DNA of 64,000 nt from NCBI RefSeq assembly GCF_011742925.1, contig NZ_WAEL01000005.1, positions 310,001 to 374,000 on the forward strand, given 5' to 3'. The notes under the pieces are model-generated. The model did no database searches. It was not told the origin of the DNA and was given only the letters and a program-made list of their open reading frames with translations. Both the position numbers and the translations under genes were made by a program. The stretch is from Fibrivirga algicola (lineage in GTDB: Bacteria; Bacteroidota; Bacteroidia; Cytophagales; Spirosomataceae). Shown one piece after another: positions 1 to 8,546 of this stretch (positions are counted from its first letter, which is position 1; the number at the start of each line of letters is the position of its first letter).

Positions 1-362
1 GCGGGAAGCGTACTTGACTGAAGGAATAGCTTAGAAGGCGTTTTGCTGACTTGAGTAGAGAAAAAGGTATCAATCAAATATTTATACCAATTTCCCGAAC
101 TGTACACTTGAACTATACTTCATGAGCGACGTTCAAGGGTATTTGCATTATCCCGTTATAACGCTAGATATTATTGATCTCGCGAGAAGCTAGTAGCTAA
201 AGTTCCAAGAAATGCTTAATCGTTCACGGCAAAAGGTATAAGGGAAAGAGCTTTACATTTCTTAACAATTAGGCAAGCGAGGTTAGTTTATACAGCTAAG
301 CTAAACAAACTTGATATTGACGAGGTTTGAAGCAATTCAAAAAACAGTTGTTGTATCGCTGT

Positions 363-386
363 ATTCCGTACACCATTCCGTACACG
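363..386. repeat. Tandem 12-bp repeat
   Basis: Two head-to-tail copies of a 12-mer beginning ATTCCGTACAC, differing only in the last base. They lie 58 bp beyond the 3' end of the initiator tRNA gene. Function unknown. A decayed attachment site next to a tRNA is possible, but no copy of the tRNA 3' end was found nearby. Confidence 0.5.
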
Positions 387-400
387 CCATAAACGAAGAA

Positions 401-435
401 ACCCCTAATTATCTGCTATTTAGATAATTAGGGGT
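401..435. terminator. Hairpin downstream of tRNA-Met
   Basis: Perfect 14-bp stem (401-414 with 422-435) and a 7-nt loop, starting ACCCCTAATT. It sits just past the 3' end of the minus-strand tRNA, so it is probably its terminator. The run of T after the stem is better on the plus strand, so it may work in both directions. Confidence 0.7.
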
Positions 436-443
436 TTTCTTAG

Positions 444-516
<73 letters not shown>

Positions 517-559
517 GTGTTGGGAGTGCAAATGTAAGACTGATTTCAAGAAATTCAAC

Positions 560-567
560 TACCTTTG
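560..567 (+). promoter_or_regulatory. -7 box upstream of era
   Basis: TACCTTTG matches the Bacteroidota sigma-ABfr -7 consensus TAnnTTTG. No clear -33 TTTG is seen. If used, transcription starts near 574, leaving about a 75-nt leader before era. Confidence 0.5.
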
Positions 568-649
568 TAAAAATATTTTTTCTGGCCACCTTTCGTTGGG
601 AAACAAAAGGCACGGCTTTCACCTCAAAGCCATTGGTTAATAGACCAAT

Positions 650-1768
650 ATGGGATCACCTGACATACAACCCCCCGGAAATAAACTTCCGGAGAACCTG
701 GCGGCAGCGGATAATCGTGCCGCAGACGGTTTCAAATCAGGGTTCGTGAGTATCGTTGGTAAGCCGAACGTCGGTAAATCGACCCTCATGAACCAGTTGA
801 TAGGCGAGCGCCTGTCGATTATCACTGCCAAAGCCCAAACCACCCGCCACCGGATCATGGGCATTCTGAACGGCAATCACAACGGACAGCCGTTTCAACT
901 CGTTTACTCGGATACGCCCGGCATCATTCAGCCGAAGTATAAGCTTCATGAGTCGATGATGAGTTTCGTGCGTGGTTCGCTCGAAGATGCAGACGTTATT
1001 TTGTTTGTAACGGATATTTTCGAGCGGCACGATGAAGACGATGTTATCAAGCGACTGAAGTACGCGAACGTACCCATCATTCTGCTGATTAATAAGATCG
1101 ACCAGGCCACACCCGAAGAGGTGGAAGCCAAAATTCAGTATTGGGAAGAGCACTTCGAGGTTGGCGGTTATGCCGTCATCGATGAAGCCGCAGTGGTTGC
1201 TGACCCAGATATTGCCGAGCTGGCCGAAGAGCACGAACTGGATGAAGAGCCCGTTGCTGATGAAGCCACTGAGTCAACCGAGGCGGGGCAGGCACCTGGT
1301 GCACCACGCAAGGCTACCGAGATCATTCCGATCTCTGCCCTTAATGGTTTCAACCTCGACCGCCTTTTCGACGATATCATACGGTATCTGCCAACGCACC
1401 CGGCCTATTTCCCCGACGATGAACTGACCGACAAGTCCGAGCGGTTCTTTGCGTCGGAGATTATTCGGGAGAAGATCTTTCTAAACTACAAGAAAGAAGT
1501 GCCCTACAGCTCAGAGGTGATCGTTACCGGATTTAAAGACCGGGAGGATATGCTTGTGATTTCTGCCGAGATTCTGGTGGAGCGTCCCACCCAACGGGCC
1601 ATTCTGCTGGGTGAAAAAGGCAGCATGATTAAGAAAACGGGCATAATGGCCCGCGAAGAACTGGAACGCTTCTTCGGTAAAAAAGTCTTTTTAGAAACAC
1701 ACGTCAAAGTAGAACCAGACTGGCGCCAGAAAGAGCGTATGCTCCGCCGGTTGGGTTACGATGAATAA
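650..1768 (+). CDS. era: GTPase Era
   Basis: Era is a GTPase that binds 16S rRNA and helps mature the 30S subunit. The G1 loop GKPNVGKST is at about residues 36-44, G3 is DTPG, G4 is NKID and G5 is the SAL segment. A C-terminal KH domain carries the GxxG loop as GEKGS. At 372 aa it is about 70 longer than usual Era. The excess is a 26-residue N-terminal tail and an acidic, Glu/Ala-rich insertion of about 50 residues between G4 and G5 (roughly residues 178-225). The ATG at 650 is the only ATG before the G1 loop, and a -7 box lies upstream. der follows on the same strand after a long inverted repeat. Confidence 0.95.
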   Translation: MGSPDIQPPGNKLPENLAAADNRAADGFKSGFVSIVGKPNVGKSTLMNQLIGERLSIITAKAQTTRHRIMGILNGNHNGQPFQLVYSDTPGIIQPKYKLHESMMSFVRGSLEDADVILFVTDIFERHDEDDVIKRLKYANVPIILLINKIDQATPEEVEAKIQYWEEHFEVGGYAVIDEAAVVADPDIAELAEEHELDEEPVADEATESTEAGQAPGAPRKATEIIPISALNGFNLDRLFDDIIRYLPTHPAYFPDDELTDKSERFFASEIIREKIFLNYKKEVPYSSEVIVTGFKDREDMLVISAEILVERPTQRAILLGEKGSMIKKTGIMAREELERFFGKKVFLETHVKVEPDWRQKERMLRRLGYDE

Positions 1769-1779
1769 AACGAGGAGTC

Positions 1780-1869
1780 TCTGGTATCAAGTATCAGGTA
1801 TCAAGTGCTTCGCTCAATCACCGTTTGGTTGGTAAGCAACGCACTTGATACCTGAATCTTGGTACCAGA
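1780..1869. repeat. Long inverted repeat between era and der
   Basis: Arms 1780-1808 and 1841-1869 pair over 29 positions with three mismatches; the inner 15 bp are perfect. The apex reads GCTTCGCTCAATC on one side and GGTTGGTAAGCAAC on the other, matching the apex motif of several other intergenic repeats in this window. It ends 16 nt before the der start codon. It could act as a terminator or attenuator between the two GTPase genes, or be a small repetitive element. Confidence 0.75.
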
Positions 1870-1885
1870 AACTTCCATTGGAAAA

Positions 1886-3193
1886 ATGGCAAATATTGTA
1901 GCAATTGTAGGTCGCCCCAACGTGGGTAAATCGACGCTGTTCAATCGACTGATTGAGCAACGGGTGGCCATTATGGATAACCAGTCGGGCGTGACGCGCG
2001 ACCGGCACTATGGGCGGGCCGAGTGGACCGACCATTTCTTTACCGTGATTGACACGGGTGGGTACGTTGTAGGCTCAGAAGACGTGTTTGAGGAAGCAAT
2101 CCGCGAGCAGGTACAGATTGCCCTTGACGAGGCCACGGTTGTCTTGTTTGTAGTCGATACCATGAGCGGCCTGAGCCCTCTGGATGATGACTTCGCCGAT
2201 GTACTGCGCCGCTCGAAGAAGCCTGTATTTCTGGTGGCGAACAAGGCTGAAACAACTGAACGGAATCAGGCAGCGGCTGAGTTCTACGCCCTGGGTATGG
2301 GTGATCCGTATCCGGTTTCGGCCCAGACCGGTACGGGTACTGGCGATCTGCTCGACGAAGTGGTGAAGCATTTTCCACAGGGAGAAGAGGAAGACCCCGA
2401 CGCAGGTATTCCGCGCATCGCCATCATCGGTCGGCCCAACGTGGGCAAATCGTCATTTGTGAATACGCTGCTTGGCAAGGAGCGGAATATTGTGACCGAT
2501 ATTGCCGGTACCACCCGCGACGCTACCAACACACGGTATAAAGCGTTTGGTAAAGATTTTATTCTGACGGATACCGCTGGCCTGCGGCGGAAAGCCCGAG
2601 TTAGCGACAACATCGAGTTCTATTCAACGCTCCGGACCATCAAGGCTATGGAAGCGTCGGATGTATGTATTGTGATGCTTGATGCAACGCGCGGCCTGGA
2701 AAGCCAGGATATGACAATCATTGGGCAGGCGGTGAAAGCCAAGAAAGGCGTGGTAATCATGGTGAATAAGTGGGATGCCATTGAGAAGGATCATAAGACG
2801 GCTGATGTCTGGAAAAAAGAGATCAACCAGCGTATGGCCCCGATCGATTACCTGCCCATCATTTTCACGTCGGTGCACGAGAAGCAGCGTATTTTCCAGG
2901 TAATGGAAAAAGCGATGCAGGTATACGAGAACAAAAACAAACGCATTGCCACCTCGAAGATCAACGAGCTGATCCAGCCGGAGATTGAGGCGTATCCGCC
3001 ACCGGCTATAAAAGGCAAATACGTGAAGATCAAGTATATGCTTCAGGTGCCTACGCCGTCGCCAACGTTTATTTTCTTCTGTAACTTGCCTCAATACATC
3101 AAAGAATCGTATGAGCGCTTCCTGGAGAACAAACTCCGCGAGCACTTCGATTTTGAGGGCGTGCCCCTCACGCTGTTCTTCCGCCAGAAATAG
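1886..3193 (+). CDS. der: GTPase Der (EngA)
   Basis: Der has two tandem GTPase domains and acts in 50S ribosome assembly. Both G1 loops are plain: GRPNVGKST near residue 10 and GRPNVGKSS near residue 185. G3 motifs DTGG and DTAG, and G4 motifs NKAE and NKWD, are present, followed by the KH-like C-terminal domain ending FFRQK. The start chosen is ATG 1886 (MANIVAIVG), giving 435 aa, the family's usual length; an in-frame upstream start at 1859 would add a non-conserved tail and sit in the inverted repeat. It lies downstream of era. A 23-bp terminator hairpin follows. Confidence 0.96.
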   Translation: MANIVAIVGRPNVGKSTLFNRLIEQRVAIMDNQSGVTRDRHYGRAEWTDHFFTVIDTGGYVVGSEDVFEEAIREQVQIALDEATVVLFVVDTMSGLSPLDDDFADVLRRSKKPVFLVANKAETTERNQAAAEFYALGMGDPYPVSAQTGTGTGDLLDEVVKHFPQGEEEDPDAGIPRIAIIGRPNVGKSSFVNTLLGKERNIVTDIAGTTRDATNTRYKAFGKDFILTDTAGLRRKARVSDNIEFYSTLRTIKAMEASDVCIVMLDATRGLESQDMTIIGQAVKAKKGVVIMVNKWDAIEKDHKTADVWKKEINQRMAPIDYLPIIFTSVHEKQRIFQVMEKAMQVYENKNKRIATSKINELIQPEIEAYPPPAIKGKYVKIKYMLQVPTPSPTFIFFCNLPQYIKESYERFLENKLREHFDFEGVPLTLFFRQK

Positions 3194-3215
3194 GGGAATG
3201 AATATAGTCTACTAG

Positions 3216-3285
3216 GTGTATTACTAAAAATGGCTCTGCAAAGGCACCGATCGGTGATTTGACAGAGCCATTTTTAGTAATACAC
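3216..3285. terminator. 23-bp terminator hairpin after der
   Basis: Perfect 23-bp stem (3216-3238 with 3263-3285), beginning GTGTATTACT, followed by TTTTTT. The 24-nt loop holds a second palindrome, CACCGATCGGTG. It is a strong rho-independent terminator for der. The stem is much longer than a terminator needs. Confidence 0.85.
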
Positions 3286-3301
3286 TTTTTTCAGTATCGC
3301 T

Positions 3302-4237
3302 GTGTCTATTTCTGAGTTAAAAGCTGCTGCGGCTTCTCCGCGAGTGCGGTATTGGATTGGCGCTGTCTGTGTGTTTGTGGCAGCCTTCTGTTTTGCGCTC
3401 AAAGGCGTCATGATCAAACTGGCGTATCACTATGGGGTTGATGCGCTGTCGTTGCTGACGCTGCGAATGCTATTCGCACTTCCGTTCTACGCAGGTACGT
3501 TGTTCTGGCTGTCGCAACGGTTGCCGCCTGCTCCAATGACGCCGAAGCATTGGGGGTTGGTAGCCATTCTAGGCGTAACAGGCTATTACGCTGCCAGTTA
3601 TTTTAACTTTCTGGGGCTTGTCTACATTGATGCTAGCCTGGAGCGTATTCTCCTGTTTACGTACCCCACTTTCGTGTTGCTCATGAATGTCTTTCTGCTA
3701 AAGAATCGCGTAACGATGCTACAGTGGATGGCACTCGCGCTAACCTATTCAGGAATTATGCTCGCGTTTTTGCCACACTTAACTGGTGGATCGCCACCGA
3801 AAGCTGTGTGGCTGGGTACGTTCTGGGTAGTACTTAGTGGATTGGTATACGCTGTATATCTGGTTGGCAGCGATCCTATGATTGCCCGTTTAGGCTCGCA
3901 ACGGTATACCTGCTACGCGATGCTTGCGGCCACCGTGCCAACCGTTCTGCATCGAGTTCTTATCAAAGGAGGCGATCTGAGTATTTTTCCTACACCTGTC
4001 TATATTATTGGTTTTGCCATGGCGTTGCTGAATACGGTCATTCCAACGTTCCTGATTGCTGAGGGAATAAAACGAGTTGGCTCAGGCAACACGTCGATTA
4101 TTGGCAGTATAGGCCCTGTTTTTACTATTGTTCTTGCTTCTGTCTTATTGAATGAGCATATATCAATATATCAGCTCGTTGGCACTGCATTTGTCCTGGC
4201 TGGTGTTCTTCTGATTGGCTGGAAAGGCAGTAAGTGA
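3302..4237 (+). CDS. EamA/DMT-family transporter
   Basis: A 311-residue inner-membrane protein with about ten hydrophobic segments arranged as two EamA repeats (roughly residues 17-150 and 165-308), the drug/metabolite transporter fold. Short motifs such as LLTLRMLFALPF and the C-terminal LVGTAFVLAGVLLIG fit the family. Substrate unknown. The reading starts with GTG at 3302; the first internal ATG would remove the first membrane segment. It is separated from der by a strong terminator, so it is probably transcribed alone. Confidence 0.85.
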   Translation: MSISELKAAAASPRVRYWIGAVCVFVAAFCFALKGVMIKLAYHYGVDALSLLTLRMLFALPFYAGTLFWLSQRLPPAPMTPKHWGLVAILGVTGYYAASYFNFLGLVYIDASLERILLFTYPTFVLLMNVFLLKNRVTMLQWMALALTYSGIMLAFLPHLTGGSPPKAVWLGTFWVVLSGLVYAVYLVGSDPMIARLGSQRYTCYAMLAATVPTVLHRVLIKGGDLSIFPTPVYIIGFAMALLNTVIPTFLIAEGIKRVGSGNTSIIGSIGPVFTIVLASVLLNEHISIYQLVGTAFVLAGVLLIGWKGSK

Positions 4238-4419
4238 CAACTATCTCGCCAACATATGTGACCATGAGTATATTTATTCGTCAGTAAGAACAAAAGATCA
4301 TTTCTTCCTTTAAATAAATTGCCCGTCCGGTTGCAATATGAACGTATAGGTAAGTTATGGATGACTGAGTACTTTCACTGTGCGTTCCCCAATCCCCACC
4401 AATAAATAACAAATGAACA

Positions 4420-4710
4420 ATGGAAGACGAGAAGAAGATTGAGAAGGCGGCTTATGTACTTAAGGCTGTAGCCCACCCGCTTCGAATCAAGATTATCCTT
4501 ATGCTCCAAGAGAATAAGGAGATGAACGTATCAACGATTTATAAAAACCTGAATGCTGAGCAGTCGTTGATCTCTCATCATCTGATTAACATGCGTGACA
4601 AGGGAATACTTGAGATTAGACGGAGTGGTAAAAATATTTACTATTTTCTGGTCGATACCTCAGTTGCTAATGTCATTGACTGTATTTACCAGAGTAAGAT
4701 TTTGGTATAA
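4420..4710 (+). CDS. ArsR-family winged-helix regulator
   Basis: A 96-residue single-domain winged-helix DNA-binding protein. VAHPLRIKIILML is the first helix, and SLISHHLINMRDKGILEI is the recognition helix running into the wing, as in ArsR/SmtB repressors. The metal-binding ELCVCDL motif is absent and the only cysteine is near the C-terminus, so it is probably not a metal sensor of the classical type. A convergent terminator separates it from ruvB. Target unknown. Confidence 0.85.
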   Translation: MEDEKKIEKAAYVLKAVAHPLRIKIILMLQENKEMNVSTIYKNLNAEQSLISHHLINMRDKGILEIRRSGKNIYYFLVDTSVANVIDCIYQSKILV

Positions 4711-4713
4711 TAA

Positions 4714-4740
4714 AAAAGGCCCGCTAGTAGCGGGCCTTTT
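4714..4740. terminator. Bidirectional terminator
   Basis: Stem 4714-4725 with 4729-4740 (AAAAGGCCCGCT and its complement) and a 3-nt loop, with A and T tracts on its two sides. It lies between the convergent ArsR gene and ruvB and can serve both. Confidence 0.9.
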
Positions 4741-4752
4741 TGTTCGGAGGCA

Positions 4753-5781
4753 TCAGCCAAATAATTCACCATTTCGGGTTTGTGGTACTACACCCAGGTG
4801 GAAATAGGCTTTTTCGGTTGCTTCACGGCCCCGTGAGGTACGTTTCAGAAAACCTTCCTGAATTAGAAAAGGCTCATAGACTTCCTCGATCGTTTCCGAC
4901 TCTTCACCGCAGGCGGTAGCAATGGTCGATAAACCCACCGGGCCACCTTTAAACTTCTCGATAATAGTCGACAGGATCCGGTTGTCCATCTCATCAAGGC
5001 CGTGCTGGTCAACTTCCAGGGCATTCAGCGCAATCTCGGCAATGTCGACGTTGATAATGCCGTTGCCACGTACCTGGGCAAAGTCACGGGTACGGCGCAG
5101 CAGGTTGTTGGCGATACGTGGCGTGCCGCGGCTACGACGGGCGATCTCATAGGCGCCTTTCTCATCAATAGGGGTGGCCAGAATGTGCGACGACCGTTGC
5201 ACAATGCTCGTCAGTAATTTCGCATCATAATACTCCAGGCGGCTGCTGATGCCAAACCGGGCGCGCAATGGCGCCGTGAGCATGCCTGCACGCGTGGTAG
5301 CGCCGATCAGCGTAAACGGATTCAGCTTGATCTGGACCGACCGGGCATTTGGGCCCGAATCGAGCATGATGTCGATCTTGTAATCCTCCATGGCCGAGTA
5401 TAGGTACTCTTCCACAATAGGGTTGAGCCGGTGTATCTCGTCAATAAAGAGTACGTCGTTTTGCTGTAGGTTGGTCAGCAAACCAGCCAGATCGCTGGGC
5501 TTGTCGAGCACCGGGCCCGACGTCATTTTGATATTGGCCCCCAATTCGTTGGCGATGATGTGGGAGAGGGTTGTTTTACCCAAACCCGGCGGGCCATGCA
5601 GTAGCACATGGTCGAGGGCATCGCCGCGCATCATGGCCGCTTTTACAAATACTTCGAGGTTTTCGAGCACTTTAGCCTGGCCCGTAAAATCCTCGAACGA
5701 CAACGGACGAAGGGCGCGTTCGATCTCCTTCTCGGTCGCCGACATGCCTTCGTTTGTGCCGCTTATAATCTCCTTACGCAT
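4753..5781 (-). CDS. ruvB: Holliday junction helicase RuvB
   Basis: RuvB is the hexameric AAA+ motor that drives branch migration of Holliday junctions with RuvA. Walker [10 protein letters not shown] is at residues 63-71 and Walker B with sensor residues is DEIHR at 114-118. The arginine finger region [18 protein letters not shown] and the winged-helix C-terminus ([16 protein letters not shown]) are intact. The length, 342 aa, is normal. The gene stands alone here, with ruvA and ruvC not in the window. A TAAATTTG -7 box lies about 40 nt upstream of the start. Confidence 0.97.
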   Translation of the reverse strand: MRKEIISGTNEGMSATEKEIERALRPLSFEDFTGQAKVLENLEVFVKAAMMRGDALDHVLLHGPPGLGKTTLSHIIANELGANIKMTSGPVLDKPSDLAGLLTNLQQNDVLFIDEIHRLNPIVEEYLYSAMEDYKIDIMLDSGPNARSVQIKLNPFTLIGATTRAGMLTAPLRARFGISSRLEYYDAKLLTSIVQRSSHILATPIDEKGAYEIARRSRGTPRIANNLLRRTRDFAQVRGNGIINVDIAEIALNALEVDQHGLDEMDNRILSTIIEKFKGGPVGLSTIATACGEESETIEEVYEPFLIQEGFLKRTSRGREATEKAYFHLGVVPQTRNGELFG

Positions 5782-5820
5782 AGTTCATTAGCAGGTTGTT
5801 TGCTGCCGTTGTGATTCTAT

Positions 5821-5828
5821 CAAATTTA
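5821..5828 (-). promoter_or_regulatory. -7 box of ruvB
   Basis: Read on the minus strand this is TAAATTTG, a match to TAnnTTTG, placing the start of transcription about 30 nt before the ruvB ATG. Confidence 0.5.
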
Positions 5829-6013
5829 CTAAAATACGCCCACAAGATCAAGTGATGATGGTACGCTGATTGGCCAGATAGGAGGGAATTTACGCGGATA
5901 GCTGGATCCAGGCGAGTCGGTAGATGAGACACCGTAAAGACCTGTCAGGATTCCGAAAATTCACGCAAATCGGTTTAACTCTGTACAATCCGAGTACCCT
6001 TAAAAGCGGCTCG

Positions 6014-6913
6014 CTACGCCCAGAGCTGATCGGGGTAAGCACCGCTATCGTGCAGGCGCTGAAACGACTTTTTCACCGTTGGTTTGTCTTCCGGGTACGT
6101 TACTCCAAACCATTCCGACTGGCTACGGAATACCCGGCAGGCTCCTTCGTTGGTCTGAATCAGTTGCATCATTACGGTAGGGATGTAGAACTCCGCTTTC
6201 GGAATGTCGAAGTTGGCGCGGGCGTAGGTCTCAAACTGGCTTTGCACGTGGGCAAACACACCGGGCTTGAAGCCCCAGAAGTTCATCGACACTGGTGTTT
6301 GCGGATCGAGCGGCGTAAGACCATCCGCTTCTTCGTATACGATAACGTCGTCTTTGCGGTAAATCTTGGTACGCTCTACTACCGAGGTCAGGTTGTCAGC
6401 AGCATCGGTGGCACATACGCCCCGCGAAACCGAGCCGAAATCCGACAGGGTGTTCTTTACCTCATAGCCCACCATGGCGTGCAAGCTGTCATTAGTGTCA
6501 TTTTGCAAGAAATTGCCCATCACCTGGAACGCTTCCCGGCCGTAGAAATCGTCGGCGTTGATAACGGCGAAGGGCGTTTGCGTGTGCTCTTTGGCGCAGA
6601 GCATGGCGTGCCCTGTGCCCCAGGGCTTGGTACGCTGCACCGGGCCAAGGTCGTCAGGTACGTAGGAATAGAGAGCCTGAATGGCGAAGTCGACCTCAAT
6701 TTTATCCGCCAGTTTAGGTAAAAAGATAGCTTCGAAATCGGCACGGAGTTCCTGCCGGATAATGAACACGACCTTGCCGAAACCTGCCCGAATGGCATCG
6801 TATAGGGAATAATCGATGATGGTTTCGCCGTTGGGGCCAAACTGATCCAGTTGTTTAATGCCTCCGTAGCGGCTGCCCATGCCGGCCGCGAGAATCAAAA
6901 GAGTAGGTTTCAT
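6014..6913 (-). CDS. Sugar-nucleotidyltransferase-like protein
   Basis: A 299-residue Rossmann-type NTP transferase. The N-terminus carries the nucleotide-binding signature LILAAGMGSRYGGIKQL, where the G-x-G-x-R pattern and the following lysine position a nucleoside triphosphate. A second conserved piece, VINADDFYG, supplies the metal-binding Asp pair. This fits enzymes that join a sugar phosphate to a nucleotide; the sugar cannot be told. ATG 6913 was chosen over the upstream in-frame ATG at 6982 because a -7 box (6980-6987) overlaps the latter and the signature begins right after 6913. Confidence 0.8.
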   Translation of the reverse strand: MKPTLLILAAGMGSRYGGIKQLDQFGPNGETIIDYSLYDAIRAGFGKVVFIIRQELRADFEAIFLPKLADKIEVDFAIQALYSYVPDDLGPVQRTKPWGTGHAMLCAKEHTQTPFAVINADDFYGREAFQVMGNFLQNDTNDSLHAMVGYEVKNTLSDFGSVSRGVCATDAADNLTSVVERTKIYRKDDVIVYEEADGLTPLDPQTPVSMNFWGFKPGVFAHVQSQFETYARANFDIPKAEFYIPTVMMQLIQTNEGACRVFRSQSEWFGVTYPEDKPTVKKSFQRLHDSGAYPDQLWA

Positions 6914-6979
6914 ACAGAACGAATCGGTCCGCCTGGAGCGGGGTGAAGGGCGAAAGAGCGGATACACGCTTTCGTCTGG

Positions 6980-6987
6980 CAAATGTA
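6980..6987 (-). promoter_or_regulatory. -7 box of the nucleotidyltransferase
   Basis: Minus strand TACATTTG. It predicts transcription from about 6973 and a leader of about 60 nt, and it rules out the longer reading of the gene downstream. Confidence 0.5.
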
Positions 6988-7026
6988 ACTGACAAGCCCA
7001 TACCGGGTTTTAGCCAAAAGAAAGAA

Positions 7027-7209
7027 TTAGCCTGCCAATAAGGCCTGGATACGTACCTGATAGCTTGCCGTACAGGGTAAGGTGGCCTCATTGGCAGCGA
7101 TAGTGTCGCCGTTTAAAAATAGTTTATCTGGATTATATACAAAACGACGGGCATTCATGTTATAATTGTGTGCTAAACAAATAATTGTTAAGCTAATTAC
7201 CTTCATCAA
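7027..7209 (-). CDS. Possible small protein, unrecognised
   Basis: A 60-codon frame, weakly hydrophobic at its N-terminus, ending QVRIQALLAG. No family was recognised. It lies between the nucleotidyltransferase and hpd in a region with no other gene. It may be a remnant or a chance frame. Confidence 0.2.
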   Translation of the reverse strand: MMKVISLTIICLAHNYNMNARRFVYNPDKLFLNGDTIAANEATLPCTASYQVRIQALLAG

Positions 7210-7215
7210 CGAACA

Positions 7216-7268
7216 GGGTTCTGGCAGTTGCCCGGGTTAGCAAGCAACTCAGGCAACTGCCAGAACCC
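7216..7268. repeat. Inverted repeat before hpd
   Basis: Perfect 17-bp stem (7216-7232 with 7252-7268), starting GGGTTCTGGC, around a 19-nt apex that contains GGTTAGCAAGCAAC. The apex resembles those of the other intergenic repeats. It ends 9 nt before the hpd start codon, so in the mRNA it could occlude translation initiation. Confidence 0.75.
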
Positions 7269-7277
7269 ACCAATGCC

Positions 7278-8435
7278 ATGGATAATACACTGCTGCTGGA
7301 GCCTGAGGTTGCTCAAATTGGCGAAGCCGCCACCCCGAATGCGGCTACCGACTTTTTGCCGCTCAATGGGACCGATTATGTTGAAATGTACGTTGGTAAC
7401 GCCCGGCAGTCGGCGCACTTTTTTCAGACTGCCTTTGGTTTTCAGCCGGTTGCGCATGCCGGTTTATCAACGGGGCTACGTGATCGGGAATCATACGTAC
7501 TTCAGCAGGGGAAAATCAGGCTGGTGCTGACCTCGCCGCTTCACGGCGGCAGCGACATTGGCCGACATATCGACCTGCATGGCGACGGTGTTCGGGTGGT
7601 GGCGTTCTGGGTCGACGATGCCCGGCAGGCTTTTCTGGAAACTACCAAACGCGGGGCGAAGCCGTTTATGGAGCCCGTTCGCGATGAAGACGTGCATGGG
7701 TACGTGGTGCGTTCGGGCATTCATACCTACGGTGACACGGTGCACCTCTTTGTGGAACGTACCCACTATGCCGGAGCCTTTTTGCCCGGCTACGAAGCCT
7801 GGCAGCCCGCCTATCAGCCAGCGCCGGTTGGCCTGAACTACGTAGACCACATGGTGGGCAACGTGGGCTGGAACGAGATGAACGAGTGGGTGGCTTTCTA
7901 CGCCAACGTGCTTGGATTCAGCCAGCTGGTCTCGTTCGACGATAATGATATTTCGACCGATTACACAGCGCTGATGAGTAAGGTGATGAGTAACGGCAAC
8001 GGCCGGGTGAAATTCCCGATCAACGAGCCCGCCGAAGGCAAGAAGAAGTCGCAGATCGAGGAATACATTGATTTTTATGGTGGTGCCGGTATTCAGCACA
8101 TGGCCGTAGCGACCGACAATATTGTGGAAACGGTAACTGCACTGCGCGACCGGGGTGTAGAGTTTCTGCGGGTCCCGGAGGTCTACTACGACGACCTGAA
8201 GGAGCGCGTTGGCCAGATCGATGAAGAAATTGACACACTCCGCTCGCTGGGTATTCTGGTCGACCGCGACGAGGAGGGGTACCTGCTCCAGATTTTCACC
8301 AAGCCAATTTGCCCACGGCCTACCCTGTTTTTTGAGATCATTCAGCGGAAAGGTGCCCGCTCGTTCGGGAAAGGTAATTTCAAAGCGCTCTTCGAAGCCA
8401 TCGAACGCGAACAGGAAGTGCGAGGAACGCTTTAA
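7278..8435 (+). CDS. hpd: 4-hydroxyphenylpyruvate dioxygenase
   Basis: HPD is a non-haem Fe(II) enzyme that turns 4-hydroxyphenylpyruvate into homogentisate in tyrosine breakdown. Two VOC (glyoxalase-fold) domains are present, about residues 28-165 and 185-360. The iron-binding triad is visible as His191 (YVDHMVG), His274 (IQHMAVA) and Glu353 (LFFEIIQRKG), in the order and spacing of the family. Length 385 aa is normal. It is followed by phhA, which makes tyrosine from phenylalanine, so the two form a short catabolic unit. The rest of the homogentisate pathway is not in the window. Confidence 0.95.
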   Translation: MDNTLLLEPEVAQIGEAATPNAATDFLPLNGTDYVEMYVGNARQSAHFFQTAFGFQPVAHAGLSTGLRDRESYVLQQGKIRLVLTSPLHGGSDIGRHIDLHGDGVRVVAFWVDDARQAFLETTKRGAKPFMEPVRDEDVHGYVVRSGIHTYGDTVHLFVERTHYAGAFLPGYEAWQPAYQPAPVGLNYVDHMVGNVGWNEMNEWVAFYANVLGFSQLVSFDDNDISTDYTALMSKVMSNGNGRVKFPINEPAEGKKKSQIEEYIDFYGGAGIQHMAVATDNIVETVTALRDRGVEFLRVPEVYYDDLKERVGQIDEEIDTLRSLGILVDRDEEGYLLQIFTKPICPRPTLFFEIIQRKGARSFGKGNFKALFEAIEREQEVRGTL

Positions 8436-8443
8436 CTGGTTGG

Positions 8444-8531
8444 AGGTTCGGGATTTGTCGTCTGATGTTACGCTGCTAAATCAGACGTTGGTTGATAAGC
8501 AACACAACGTCAAATGACAAACCCCGAACCT
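8444..8531. repeat. Nested inverted repeat between hpd and phhA
   Basis: Outer arms 8444-8459 and 8516-8531 pair over 16 bp with one mismatch. Inside are two smaller hairpins (GTCTGAT with ATCAGAC, and GACGTTG with CAACGTC), giving a three-way shape. The interior contains CGCTGCTAAATC and GGTTGATAAGCAAC, the apex motif seen at 1780 and 7216. Confidence 0.7.
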
Positions 8532-8546
8532 TAAACTTCCTTCATC

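Larger units (their letters stand above)
1..443. other. Gene-free left edge
   Basis: No convincing protein or RNA gene was found in this AT-richer stretch before the tRNA. It holds a short tandem repeat (363-386) and a hairpin (401-435), described separately. No integrase or other mobile gene is visible inside the window, though one could lie to the left. Confidence 0.6.

Noticed and set aside
1859-1885. Upstream in-frame start for der
   Set aside because: It adds nine unconserved residues inside the right arm of the inverted repeat; ATG 1886 gives the standard length.
5924-6721. Open frame antisense to the nucleotidyltransferase (265 codons)
   Set aside because: The opposite strand holds a well-formed nucleotidyltransferase with signature motifs; the antisense frame has none.
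7491-8099. Open frame antisense to hpd (202 codons)
   Set aside because: hpd is complete with all iron ligands; the antisense product has no family features.
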